Source: Ectothiorhodospira mobilis (GTDB lineage: Bacteria; Pseudomonadota; Gammaproteobacteria; Ectothiorhodospirales; Ectothiorhodospiraceae). Taken from it: a stretch of 44,373 bases of DNA. The notes beneath the pieces are model-generated. The model ran no database searches. It was not told the origin of the DNA and saw only the letters and a list, made by a program, of their open reading frames with translations. A program made the position numbers and the translations under genes. This document shows positions 36,833-44,373 of the stretch, one piece after another (position 1 is the stretch's first letter; each line of letters opens with the position of its first letter). The stretch is from positions 1 to 44,373 of the forward strand of contig NZ_FOUO01000017.1 of assembly GCF_900114895.1 (NCBI RefSeq), read 5' to 3'.

Positions 36833-39800
36833 ATGGCTTCGATTTACGAAAACCAGGTTTACACGATGTTCGTCGGCTACTTCGGCCGGCCGCCTGCTCC
36901 CAGTGGCCTCCAGTACTATACGGATCTGATGGACCAGAGCGGGGGCAACTGGAAGATCATCGTTGACGATTTCTGGAACTCCGAAGAGTCCCAGAGCCTT
37001 TACACCCAAGGCTCCACCGAGGCCAAGGTGAACGCCGTGTTCAACCAGCTGTTCGGTCGCGACGCAGCGGTTGAAGGCCTGAACTACTGGACCAATCAGG
37101 TGCAGACCGGCCAGGTCTCCCTGCCGGAATTGACCTACGTGATTGCCAACAATGCCGCCGAGGCGGACCGCGCCGTGGTGGATGCCAAGGTGGACGCCTC
37201 CAAGGCCATGGTGGCCGAGATGGACACCACCGATGAAATCCTGGCCTTCCAGAACAACCTGGCAGACGCCCGCGAGGCGCTGGATGGCGTGAAGTCCACG
37301 GCAGATGCTGAGGCATTTGATGCTGCGGCTGTGGTGGCTCAGATTGTGGATGATGCGCCTGGTGGTAGTGGGACTGTGGGGGATACTTTCACGCTCACTG
37401 CAGGTACCGACAACTTAACCGGTACTGCCAACAATGATACTTTTGTTGCCGATTACGATGTAGATGCTACTAAGCAAACCCTCTCTAATTTGGATACTAT
37501 CGATGGCGGTAACGGTACAGATACTATCCAATTGTCCGACGACACGGCTGCCGTAACACTTCCATCTACGATCACTGTTACTAACGTTGAGAATTTTGTA
37601 GCAAATGTTTCTGATAATTTAACCGCGGATGTCTCTGGCTGGGAAGGTTTGACTTCTGTTGATGCACAGATCGTTGGTGGTAATCTCGTCTTGACAGCTG
37701 CTTCAGGCATTGATGTTACTGCAGGCAACGTCGATGGCACAGTTGATGTTACCAATGCTGCCACAGTTACTATTGAAGACGCTGACGCGACTTCAGTAAT
37801 TGCTATTGAAACTGGTTCAGTGACAACTTCAGTTTCTGTAACTGGCGGCGATGATATCGAGATTGACCAAGCAGCTGCAGTAGCAGATGATGCCGATCTC
37901 TCTGACGATGCGAACTCCACTACTCTTGAATCCGTTTCCATTGACGGTTCAGTTGGTTCGGCACGCATTGAATCTGACGCGCTGACTTCTCTTTCTCTCG
38001 CTAATCTTGAAACTGCTGGCGAGTCTTTCGTTGTTGATAATGCTAATCCGGAAGGTCATGATTTGACCTTGGATCTGGACAACGTTGGTTATGACGAAGA
38101 CGGTGCCGCAGTTGCTAATGTTTATGTAGATGATGCTACTGCAGATAAAGTAAATGTGCGTCTGGCAAGCAATTCCAATATTCACCTGATTGCTGACGTA
38201 GCCACCGAGTTGTCTGTTGCTGGCGCTGGTCTGCTTACCCTGAACATGGGTGGTGGTGACGAGCTGGACGATACCGACACTGTTGAAACAGTAACCATCT
38301 CTGAAGATGCTGGTTTGGTGGCAAACCTATCTGGCATCTCCAGCCTGACAACCATCTCAGCCAGCACTTCTACTGCAAACAATGACCTGACTGTTGCTAA
38401 CACAGTTACCTCACTGACTGCGGGCTCTGGTGCTGATGAAGTCGAGTATACCGGCGCTCTGGCAGCAGATGCTACCGTAGTACTGGGTGCTGGAGATGAC
38501 ACCTTTACAGCAGCTGCAGCAAATAACGCTACCTCTTCGGTTGATGCTGGTGAAGGTAACGACACTTTGGCTTTGGCTAACGCTACTGATGCTGATACAG
38601 CCGCAGAAGCGGATGTCTACAGCAACTTTGAAGCTTTGGAAGTTGGCGGTGGCCAAGGTACTTACGAACTGGATCTGCTTGGCCTTACCGACATCAAAAT
38701 CTCTTCTGATGTGGCGGCTGGTGTTGTCCTGAACGATGTAGCGGCTGGAGCATCAGTAACTGCTACAGCGACTGCATCTACAGATTTGAACATCACAACT
38801 GATGCTGTTGAGTATGTGTTGGAAGACGCTACAGGCACCTCAGATGCTGTAACTGTGAACCTGAATGCTGTCGACGGTGATGACGATGGCACCACTACCG
38901 AGGGTGAGGTTACTCTGGGCGAGTTCATCGCTAACGACATCGAGAAAGTCACTGTTGCGTCTAATGCTTTGACTGTCGATGCTGACGATGAGTCAACTAC
39001 GAATACTGACGAATCCACTACAACTGATGAGTACATCAACACAGTTTCCGTGTTGAAGGGTGACGCCATCAAGACTTTGGAACTGACTGGCAATGCTCAG
39101 GCAGTGGTCACTGTAGGTGCTGATGACGCTGGCGCAACTACCGTTGACAATACTGTAGTGACACAAGTCGATGCTTCTGAGAATACGGCTGGTGTTACTG
39201 TGAATATGTCGACTCTTGATGATAATGCTGACGTTGTCGTTAACACCACCGCAGTTACCTTTAAAGGTTCTGAGGGCGATGATACATATGTAGCCTCTCA
39301 CAATGGGGATATCATCCAAGGTAATGGCGGTGCAGACACCGTTTACCTGAGCGACAACGGTGAAATCAATAACGATGGTACTGATGGTGCGCTGACCTTG
39401 GGTGCTGCAACAAACGCTGACGAGACTGTTCGCTTCGTTGCGGCAAGCGATTCTCAGCTGACTCTTACCGACACCAACGATGACGGGGACGCTGATACTG
39501 CCACCGGCTATGATGTTATCGAAAACTTCGGCACTGCTGGTACTGACATCATTGAGTTGTCTTCTTCCTTAGGTTTGGCTACTGGAGACGCCCGCTCCGA
39601 TATCGTCCAAAAAGGAAGCTTTACAGCAGGTGTAGCGAATCTCGAAGACTTTATCGGTGACGGTGTAGATTTCTTCGATACCGGCTTGGTAGATCGCGCT
39701 GTGGCTTTTGCAACAGACGGTACTGATGGCTATGCATTTGTTGATGCTAACGGTGACGGCGACTTCACACAGGGAGATGATATGTTTATCGAGCTCTCTG

Positions 39801-39841
39801 GTGTCACAACTCTTGCCGTTAGCGATGTCTCTTTCGGCTAA
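36833..39841 (+). CDS. S-layer-like surface protein, DUF4214 N-terminus, probable type I secretion substrate
   Basis: 1002 residues from ATG 36833 (AAGGAG nine bases upstream); the TTG at 36788 is rejected. No signal peptide. Residues 1-160 (YENQVYTMFVGYFGRPPAPSG, FGRDAAVEGLNYWTNQ) match DUF4214. The remaining 840 are very rich in Asp, Thr, Ala and Val and nearly free of Cys, with scattered calcium-type motifs: GGNGTDTI, GAGDDTF, GEGNDTL, GSEGDDTY, GNGGADTV. Near the C-terminus VDANGDGDFTQGDD is EF-hand-like, and the tail VTTLAVSDVSFG suits an uncleaved C-terminal type I signal. This is the pattern of RsaA-like or SapA-like S-layer proteins. Codon use changes sharply near 37300 (see findings). 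Confidence 0.85.
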   Translation: MASIYENQVYTMFVGYFGRPPAPSGLQYYTDLMDQSGGNWKIIVDDFWNSEESQSLYTQGSTEAKVNAVFNQLFGRDAAVEGLNYWTNQVQTGQVSLPELTYVIANNAAEADRAVVDAKVDASKAMVAEMDTTDEILAFQNNLADAREALDGVKSTADAEAFDAAAVVAQIVDDAPGGSGTVGDTFTLTAGTDNLTGTANNDTFVADYDVDATKQTLSNLDTIDGGNGTDTIQLSDDTAAVTLPSTITVTNVENFVANVSDNLTADVSGWEGLTSVDAQIVGGNLVLTAASGIDVTAGNVDGTVDVTNAATVTIEDADATSVIAIETGSVTTSVSVTGGDDIEIDQAAAVADDADLSDDANSTTLESVSIDGSVGSARIESDALTSLSLANLETAGESFVVDNANPEGHDLTLDLDNVGYDEDGAAVANVYVDDATADKVNVRLASNSNIHLIADVATELSVAGAGLLTLNMGGGDELDDTDTVETVTISEDAGLVANLSGISSLTTISASTSTANNDLTVANTVTSLTAGSGADEVEYTGALAADATVVLGAGDDTFTAAAANNATSSVDAGEGNDTLALANATDADTAAEADVYSNFEALEVGGGQGTYELDLLGLTDIKISSDVAAGVVLNDVAAGASVTATATASTDLNITTDAVEYVLEDATGTSDAVTVNLNAVDGDDDGTTTEGEVTLGEFIANDIEKVTVASNALTVDADDESTTNTDESTTTDEYINTVSVLKGDAIKTLELTGNAQAVVTVGADDAGATTVDNTVVTQVDASENTAGVTVNMSTLDDNADVVVNTTAVTFKGSEGDDTYVASHNGDIIQGNGGADTVYLSDNGEINNDGTDGALTLGAATNADETVRFVAASDSQLTLTDTNDDGDADTATGYDVIENFGTAGTDIIELSSSLGLATGDARSDIVQKGSFTAGVANLEDFIGDGVDFFDTGLVDRAVAFATDGTDGYAFVDANGDGDFTQGDDMFIELSGVTTLAVSDVSFG

Positions 39842-39898
39842 ATACCTATAATCCCTCTCCCTGAGAAGGATGCCTATCACCAGATAGGTTAGGCTACA

Positions 39899-39935
39899 GA
39901 GCCCCCGGCCAACCCTGGTTGGGGGCTTCTTCTTA
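39899..39935 (+). terminator. Rho-independent terminator of the S-layer gene
   Basis: GCCCCC-gg-CCAACC ct GGTTGGGGGC followed by TTCTTCTT, about 60 bp after the stop. A smaller stem CCTATC-acca-GATAGG (39873-39888) lies just before it. Confidence 0.85.
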
Positions 39936-39990
39936 TAAGGCACTTGAGCAAGGATGCTCGGTGCCAAGCAATTGACAACGTTGCAATTCC

Positions 39991-40016
39991 CCCGGCCATG
40001 TGCCGGGATTTTTTTG
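39991..40016 (+). terminator. Second terminator, between the S-layer gene and sapC
   Basis: CCCGGC-catgt-GCCGGG followed by ATTTTTTT, 40 bp before the sapC start. It follows a TTGACA (39972-39977), so it may end read-through from the S-layer gene or attenuate a sapC transcript. Confidence 0.75.
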
Positions 40017-40055
40017 GTACGATGGCCGCAGCATCTATCCATCCACGGAGACCCC

Positions 40056-40739
40056 ATGCCCCAATGGATCGCGCTATCCCGTAGCCAACACGCCGATCAT
40101 CACTACCTGCCTCGTGACGGCTATCACTTCGCTACCCATCAACCCGTGGCCACTATCCTGCTCGCCGAGCTTTCCAAGCTGTTGCCCCACTATGCCTTGG
40201 GCTTCATCGAGCAAGGGGAGGGCTACCAGCCCGTAGCGTTGCTGAGCCTCAATGGCCAGACCAACCTCTACGTCGCCCCCAACGGCAAATGGCTGGGCAG
40301 CTATGTCCCGGCATCATTGCGCGGCTACCCGTTCACCTTGGCCCACAAGGGGCAGGATCAGGTACTGGCCATCGCACAGGAGTATGTGACCAAGGATCAG
40401 GGCGAGCCCCTGTTCGACGAGGAAGGCAATCTCGCCGTTCCCGTGCAGAAGACCCTCGACTTCCTCAACCAGTGCGAGAAGAACCGTGAGCTGACACAGC
40501 AGGCCGTGAATGCCTTGAGCGATGCCGGAGTCATCGAGCCATGGCCGCTCCAGATCGCGCGTGGGGAAGGGCAGGAGCCGCTCAAGGTCAATGGCCTGTA
40601 CCGTGTCAGCGAGAAAGCGCTCAATGCCCTCGATGCTGATGCCTACGCCAAGTTGCGGGGTGGCCCGATGGCTCTCGCTCATGCCCAGCTGTTCTCGATG
40701 GGGCAGCTCAACCAACTGGTGGAACGGGCTAAGTTCTGA
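40056..40739 (+). CDS. SapC-family protein
   Basis: 227 residues from MPQWIALSRSQHADHHYLPRD, CGGAG just upstream. HFATHQPVATILLAELSKLLPHYALGF, LSLNGQTNLYVAPNGKWLG, YVPASLRGYPFTLAHKG and FDEEGNLAVPVQKTLDFLNQC follow the SapC family (named for the Campylobacter fetus S-layer locus) throughout. The molecular function is not established; the family often lies near S-layer or type I secretion genes. The stop codon TGA is the first base triplet of the repeat sequence TGAGGGGTGGGGACA that opens the downstream array, so the original 3' end may have been replaced by an insertion. Confidence 0.9.
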   Translation: MPQWIALSRSQHADHHYLPRDGYHFATHQPVATILLAELSKLLPHYALGFIEQGEGYQPVALLSLNGQTNLYVAPNGKWLGSYVPASLRGYPFTLAHKGQDQVLAIAQEYVTKDQGEPLFDEEGNLAVPVQKTLDFLNQCEKNRELTQQAVNALSDAGVIEPWPLQIARGEGQEPLKVNGLYRVSEKALNALDADAYAKLRGGPMALAHAQLFSMGQLNQLVERAKF

Positions 40740-41029
40740 GGGGTGGGGACAGGCACTCTTGAGTGTTTCGGTCGGTGATTCGCCTCAGGGCCGTTATGAC
40801 AACCGCCCCACCACCGGCGCTGTGCCCAGACTCCGATCCTGAACCGCCCTCAGCCCCTCATTGTTCCCTGAGGGGTGGGGACACGCGACCGGGAGAAGGA
40901 CAGGCACTCTTGAGTGCTTCGGTCGGTGATTCGCCTGATGGGCCATTATGACAACCGCCTCACCACTCACGACCTCACCTCGGCATGACCGCCGCAGGCA
41001 AGCCACTCGGTGCAGGCTCAGAAAGGCCG

Positions 41030-41180
41030 TCAGGCCACCGATCGTCGACGCTCTCGGTACAACGCCTCAAACCGCATGCTCTGGTCCAGCCATTGGTCCG
41101 GGGTGATGCCCAGCCGCTGCAGGATCGGCGGCAGGGTGTGGGCAATGGCACCCTTCTTTCTTGGGTCGATGGCCCGCCCC
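41030..41180 (-). pseudogene. Relic of the transposase C-terminus (older copy)
   Basis: The last 150 bp of the Y1 transposase gene, stop TGA at 41030-41032, matching 41970-42120 with about seven changes. It is more diverged than copy 5, so probably an older event or another allele. Confidence 0.85.
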
Positions 41181-41650
41181 GCTGGAAGAAGGACAGGCAC
41201 TCTTGAGTGTTTCGGTCGGTGATTCGCCTCAGGGCCGTTATGACAACCGCCCCACCACCGGCGCTGTGCCCAGACTCCGATCCTGAACCGCCCTCAGCCC
41301 CTCATTGTTCCCGATCTCGCCCCCCTTACCTGAACACCACTCACGACCTCACCTCGGCATGACCGCCGCAGGCAAGCCACTCGGCAGCCGGGAGAGGGAC
41401 AGGCACTCTTGAGTGTTTCGGTCGGCATGAGGGGTGGGGACAGGCACTCTTGAGTGTTTCGGTCAGTGATTCGCCTCAGGGCCGTTATGACAACCGCCCC
41501 ACCACCGGCGCTGTGCCCAGACTCCGATCCTGAACCGCCCTCAGCCCCTCATTGTTCCCGATCTCGCCCCCCTTACCTGAACACCACTCACGACCTCACC
41601 TCGGCATGACCGCCGCAGGCAAGCCACTCGGTGCAGGCTCAGAAAGGCCG

Positions 41651-41747
41651 TCAGGCCACCGATCGTCGACGCTCTCGGTACAACGCCTCAAACCGCGTGC
41701 TCTGGTCCAGCCACTGATCCGGGGTGAACCCTAGCCGCTGCAGGATC
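41651..41747 (-). pseudogene. Relic of the transposase C-terminus (recent copy)
   Basis: 97 bp identical to 41970-42066 of the intact gene, starting at its stop codon and ending at GGATC, where a new array unit begins. Confidence 0.88.
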
Positions 41748-41969
41748 CGGGGAGAGGGACAGGCACTCTTGAGTGTTTCGGTCGGTGATTCGCCTCAGGG
41801 CCGTTATGACAACCGCCCCACCACCGGCGCTGTGCCCAGACTCCGATCCTGAACCGCCCTCAGCCCCTCATTGTTCCCGATCTCGCCCCCCTTACCTGAA
41901 CACCACTCACGACCTCACCTCGGCATGACCGCCGCAGGCAAGCCACTCGGTGCAGGCTCAGAAAGGCCG

Positions 41970-42920
41970 TCAGGCCACCGATCGTCGACGCTCTCGGTAC
42001 AACGCCTCAAACCGCGTGCTCTGGTCCAGCCACTGATCCGGGGTGAACCCTAGCCGCTGCAGGATCGGCGGCAGGGTGTGGGCAATGGCACCCTTCTTTC
42101 TTGGGTCGATGGCCCGCCCGGTGAAATCCACCAGCGCCAGGTAATCCTCGAAGGCGAACGGGATGCCGGTTTGCGCCTCCCGAACCAGTGCACCCTCGAA
42201 ATGCAGTAGCGGCTTCACCGGCCCATCGAACCGCAGCAGGGCGTCCATCTGCATCTGTTCACGCACGGCCTGGGCCAGGTCGAACCGGGGCGTGATCCGC
42301 TCTTTGATACTAGTGTGCTCCGAGTTCTCAGGGGTGTCCGCTATCCCGGCCCGCAACGGGTTGAGATCCACATAGGCCATGCAACTGAGCAGCGCCGCCT
42401 CGGTGCGCAGAGCCTGGGACTTGAACCGCGCCTCCCAGAAGTGCCCGGTGCAGCCATCCTCCTGGTTGGCCTGCCGGGCGATGGGTTCGTTCAGGCACTT
42501 CATGAACCAGCTCAGGTCCGCCAGTCGTTGCCGGTAGCACTGGGTAAATTCCGCCACCTGGGCCAGCTCGTAGCTTTCCTGCGGGTCCCCGGCCAGATAC
42601 CGCTGGACCAATAGCGGCCCCTTGAACAGGCAACTCCAGCGCCGCAGCACCTCATCATCCGACCATGGCTCGGCCTGGGCGGGATCCAGCTTGACCACCA
42701 CATGATAATGGTTGGACATGACTGCGTAGGCGGCGATGTCCACGGCGAACAAGGAGGCCAGCAGCCGGATGCGATCCTCGATCCATTGCCGCCGATGCTC
42801 ATAGCTCTTGCCGGTGACCTGATCCTGTCCACACAGGAAAGTGCGCCGCACACAGCGCGACACGATGTGGTAGTAGGGGGTGTCGGTAATGGATATCTGT
42901 TGGCTGCGTGGGCGTGGCAT
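41970..42920 (-). CDS. Y1 (HUH) transposase, REP-associated type
   Basis: 316 residues; AGGAGGGA precedes the ATG. The HUH motif is NHYHVVVKL (His-Tyr-His), with YYHIVSRCVRRTFLC at the N-terminus and MAYVDLNPLRAGIA, the family's conserved helix. The catalytic Tyr is probably in the FTQCYRQRLADL segment. IS200/REP-associated transposases cut and join single-stranded DNA at hairpins. The gene is intact, and six copies of a hairpin-containing sequence lie just beyond its 3' end, a natural substrate candidate. About 130 residues longer than typical short REP-associated enzymes (roughly 165-220). Confidence 0.9.
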   Translation of the reverse strand: MPRPRSQQISITDTPYYHIVSRCVRRTFLCGQDQVTGKSYEHRRQWIEDRIRLLASLFAVDIAAYAVMSNHYHVVVKLDPAQAEPWSDDEVLRRWSCLFKGPLLVQRYLAGDPQESYELAQVAEFTQCYRQRLADLSWFMKCLNEPIARQANQEDGCTGHFWEARFKSQALRTEAALLSCMAYVDLNPLRAGIADTPENSEHTSIKERITPRFDLAQAVREQMQMDALLRFDGPVKPLLHFEGALVREAQTGIPFAFEDYLALVDFTGRAIDPRKKGAIAHTLPPILQRLGFTPDQWLDQSTRFEALYRERRRSVA

Positions 42921-43047
42921 GGGTCCCTCCTGGACGGTGGTTCCCGACCGATCCGGTGGCCGGGTTACGGATAGATTAGCGCAGGGGCCGACTGCTCTTG
43001 AAGGGGGTTAGGGCGTGGTAAAGTGAAGGGCTGCTACAGGAGTGCAC

Positions 43048-44022
43048 ATGACCGAGCAAGATGCCGACAGGCCCACGGACCACGACAGCCCCTGGAAGGA
43101 GGCTTTGGAGCACTACTTCCAGGAATTCACGCAGCTGCTCTTCCCGGCGATCTACGATGAGGTGGGCTGGCCCCGGGGTTACAACCCGATGGACAAGGAG
43201 CTGCAGCAGATCACGGCGGATGCCAACACGGGTCGACGCCATGCGGATAAGCTGATCCAGGTGTATGCCCGGGATGGCAGTGAGACCTGGGTGCTGATCC
43301 ACGTGGAAGTTCAGGGCGCGCCGGAGGAAGGATTTGCGCAGCGGATGTACACTTACCAGTACCGCTTGCGGGATCGCTATGGGGTGGATGTGGTGAGTCT
43401 GGCGGTGCTGGCGGACACCCGCGAGCGCTTTCGGCCGTCGGCCTTCCAGTACGAGCGCTGGGGCTGCATGCTGTCGTTCACGTTCCCCATGGCCAAGTTG
43501 ATCGATTGGGAAGCCCGCTGGGCGGATCTGGAGGCCAGCGACAACGTCTTTGCCCTGGTGGTGATGGCGCAGATCAAGGCCAAGCGCGTCAAGGATGGTG
43601 CCACGCGCAAGGACGTCAAGATCGCCCTGGTTCGGCTGCTGTACGAACGGGGCTACAGTCGCGAGCAGATCGTGCAGCTGTTCAGGATCATCGACTGGAT
43701 GATCCAGCTGCCCCGAGATCTGGAACCGGAGTTTGTGCAGGCGGTCTACGCACTACAGGAGGAGAAGATGATGCCGTACGTGAACACGATCGAACGCGTT
43801 GAGCGAGAGAAAGCGCTCCAGCAGGGGGTTGAGCAAGGGATTGAGCGAGGTCGCCATCAAGGGGTGGAAGGTACCCTGCGCAAGCAATTAGCCCTGAAAT
43901 TTGGCGAGTTGCCTGAATGGGCAGACGAACGCATAGCCGCTGCCACGGATGCCCAGCTAGATGATTGGGTGATGCGGATTCTGGAGGCAGACAGCCTGGA
44001 GTCCCTGCTGGGCAAGCACTGA
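43048..44022 (+). CDS. Rpn/YhgA-like PD-(D/E)XK nuclease family protein
   Basis: 324 residues from ATG 43048, GGAG five bases upstream; the GTG at 43042 is less likely. HADKLIQVYARDGSETWVLIHVEVQ carries the acidic-then-EVQ pattern of Rpn-type nucleases (recombination-promoting, YhgA-like). FAQRMYTYQYRLRDRYG follows. The C-terminus is coiled coil (EREKALQQGVEQGIERGR) and then a DUF4351-like tail (LRKQLALKFGELPEWADERI). Such genes are multicopy in many Chromatiales and are often near mobile DNA. Confidence 0.85.
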   Translation: MTEQDADRPTDHDSPWKEALEHYFQEFTQLLFPAIYDEVGWPRGYNPMDKELQQITADANTGRRHADKLIQVYARDGSETWVLIHVEVQGAPEEGFAQRMYTYQYRLRDRYGVDVVSLAVLADTRERFRPSAFQYERWGCMLSFTFPMAKLIDWEARWADLEASDNVFALVVMAQIKAKRVKDGATRKDVKIALVRLLYERGYSREQIVQLFRIIDWMIQLPRDLEPEFVQAVYALQEEKMMPYVNTIERVEREKALQQGVEQGIERGRHQGVEGTLRKQLALKFGELPEWADERIAAATDAQLDDWVMRILEADSLESLLGKH

Positions 44023-44096
44023 CCTCGTACTCATCCCGTCTCCTTCTGGCGTTGGGCTGGAAAAGGGATGGGGTGAGGCGTTGCGACAGAGGTTTC

Positions 44097-44309
44097 ATGA
44101 GCGAGCTACTTGACCCCACCAACGACTATGTCTTCAAACGGCTGTTCGCCGAGGCGCCGGATTTGGTGGTGGATCTGATCAACGATCTGCGTTCGGACCT
44201 ACCCGACATTGCTTCGGTGGAGATCCTGAATCCCAATATCGAGCCGACCGAGCTAGGGAAGAAGCAGGGAAGAAAGACGTACCTGTCCGGTAGCCCCCGT
44301 ATTCCATAG
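44097..44309 (+). pseudogene. Rpn-family protein, truncated at the terminal repeat
   Basis: 70 codons beginning MSELLDPTNDYVFKRLFAE, the characteristic N-terminus of Rpn/PD-(D/E)XK transposase-like proteins, usually 280-320 residues. LINDLRSDL and ILNPNIEPTEL are family. The frame departs from the family after about residue 55 (TELGKK), then enters the 96-bp repeat at 44278 and stops. Second adjacent member of this family. Confidence 0.8.
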
Positions 44310-44373
44310 CCCCCACTGATCCTCCATCGTCACCGGTACGATCTCAAGCAATAGAGGGGATGTGGCGGATGAG
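44278..44373. repeat. 96-bp terminal inverted repeat, right copy
   Basis: Exact reverse complement of 1-96. TAGCCCCC occurs at 44291-44298 and 44307-44314. Probably the common edge of a multicopy element at which the assembly ended. Confidence 0.9.

Larger units (their letters stand above)
40738..42066. repeat. Nested array of partial copies of the transposase 3' end
   Basis: No gene is supported between the sapC stop and 41970. Six copies of GACAGGCACTCTTGAGTG start at 40748, 40899, 41192, 41398, 41439 and 41758. Each contains the hairpin CACTC-TT-GAGTG and is followed by the same downstream sequence, cut at a different point: after about 123, 282 (with an internal deletion), 193, 33 and 309 bp, and the sixth runs on into the intact transposase gene. 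Copies 5 and 6 (41439-41747 and 41758-42066) differ at one base. Junctions carry either TGAGGGGTGGGGACA or a GGGAGARGGACA-type sequence. Fixed left end, variable right end. Confidence 0.9.

Noticed and set aside
41552-42053. Two identical 60-codon plus-strand frames (41552 and 41871)
   Set aside because: They are the same array segment repeated and lie antisense to the transposase tail; no ribosome-binding site.
40738-42066. Repeat array as a CRISPR
   Set aside because: Units are long, of unequal length and contain transposase coding sequence; no regular spacers and no cas genes.

Overview
The window reads as GC-rich gammaproteobacterial DNA. The gene set (rpoD-dnaG, aroK-aroB next to a DamX-like SPOR protein, type IV minor pilins, a Tat-exported high-potential iron-sulfur protein, a four-subunit fumarate reductase, Rpn-type nucleases and a Y1 transposase) fits the Chromatiales / purple sulfur bacterial group, for instance Ectothiorhodospiraceae. 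That placement is inferred from gene content alone. Both window ends carry the same 96-bp sequence in inverted orientation, and each copy interrupts a gene. The window is therefore probably an assembly contig bounded by a multicopy mobile element.

Layout. 1-9551, mostly minus strand: a truncated MIF-like tautomerase, tRNA-Ile(CAU), rpoD, dnaG, a DamX-like ATPase/SPOR protein, dgt, aroB, aroK and a 46-residue membrane protein. 9799-17011: two paralogous pilV-pilW pairs and one pilX on the plus strand, interrupted by a coiled-coil protein and a minus-strand frdABCD operon. 17178-17858: a Gly/Met/Arg-rich small protein and a HiPIP, surrounded by REP-like palindromes. 18069-22604: a complete type I secretion system (ABC protein, HlyD adaptor, TolC-type outer-membrane protein). 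22629-35644: envelope sugar and polysaccharide genes (VanZ-like protein, sugar-nucleotide reductase, gmd, an rmd-like reductase, three glycosyltransferase genes one of which has two GT4 domains, two methyltransferases, wzm, wzt), tightly packed with many 4-bp start/stop overlaps. 35608-36462: a convergent, probably beta-propeller, protein. 36833-40739: a 1002-residue S-layer-like secreted protein and a SapC-family protein. 40740-44373: a nested array of partial copies of the 3' end of a Y1/REP-associated transposase, the intact transposase, and two Rpn-like genes of which the last is cut by the terminal repeat.

How it fits together. The most coherent system runs from about 18 to 41 kb. An abundant acidic repeat protein with calcium-binding-type motifs would be exported by the type I system and could be anchored to a D-rhamnose/6-deoxyhexose O-polysaccharide made and exported by the Wzm/Wzt (ABC-dependent) pathway, with SapC as an accessory. 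Caulobacter and Campylobacter fetus S-layer systems use the same kinds of part. The less explained observations are the nested transposase-end array, a 59-codon ORF overlapping both neighbouring glycosyltransferases by 4 bp, an abrupt codon-use change inside the S-layer gene, the duplicated pilVW pair around frd, and the two terminators between the S-layer gene and sapC.
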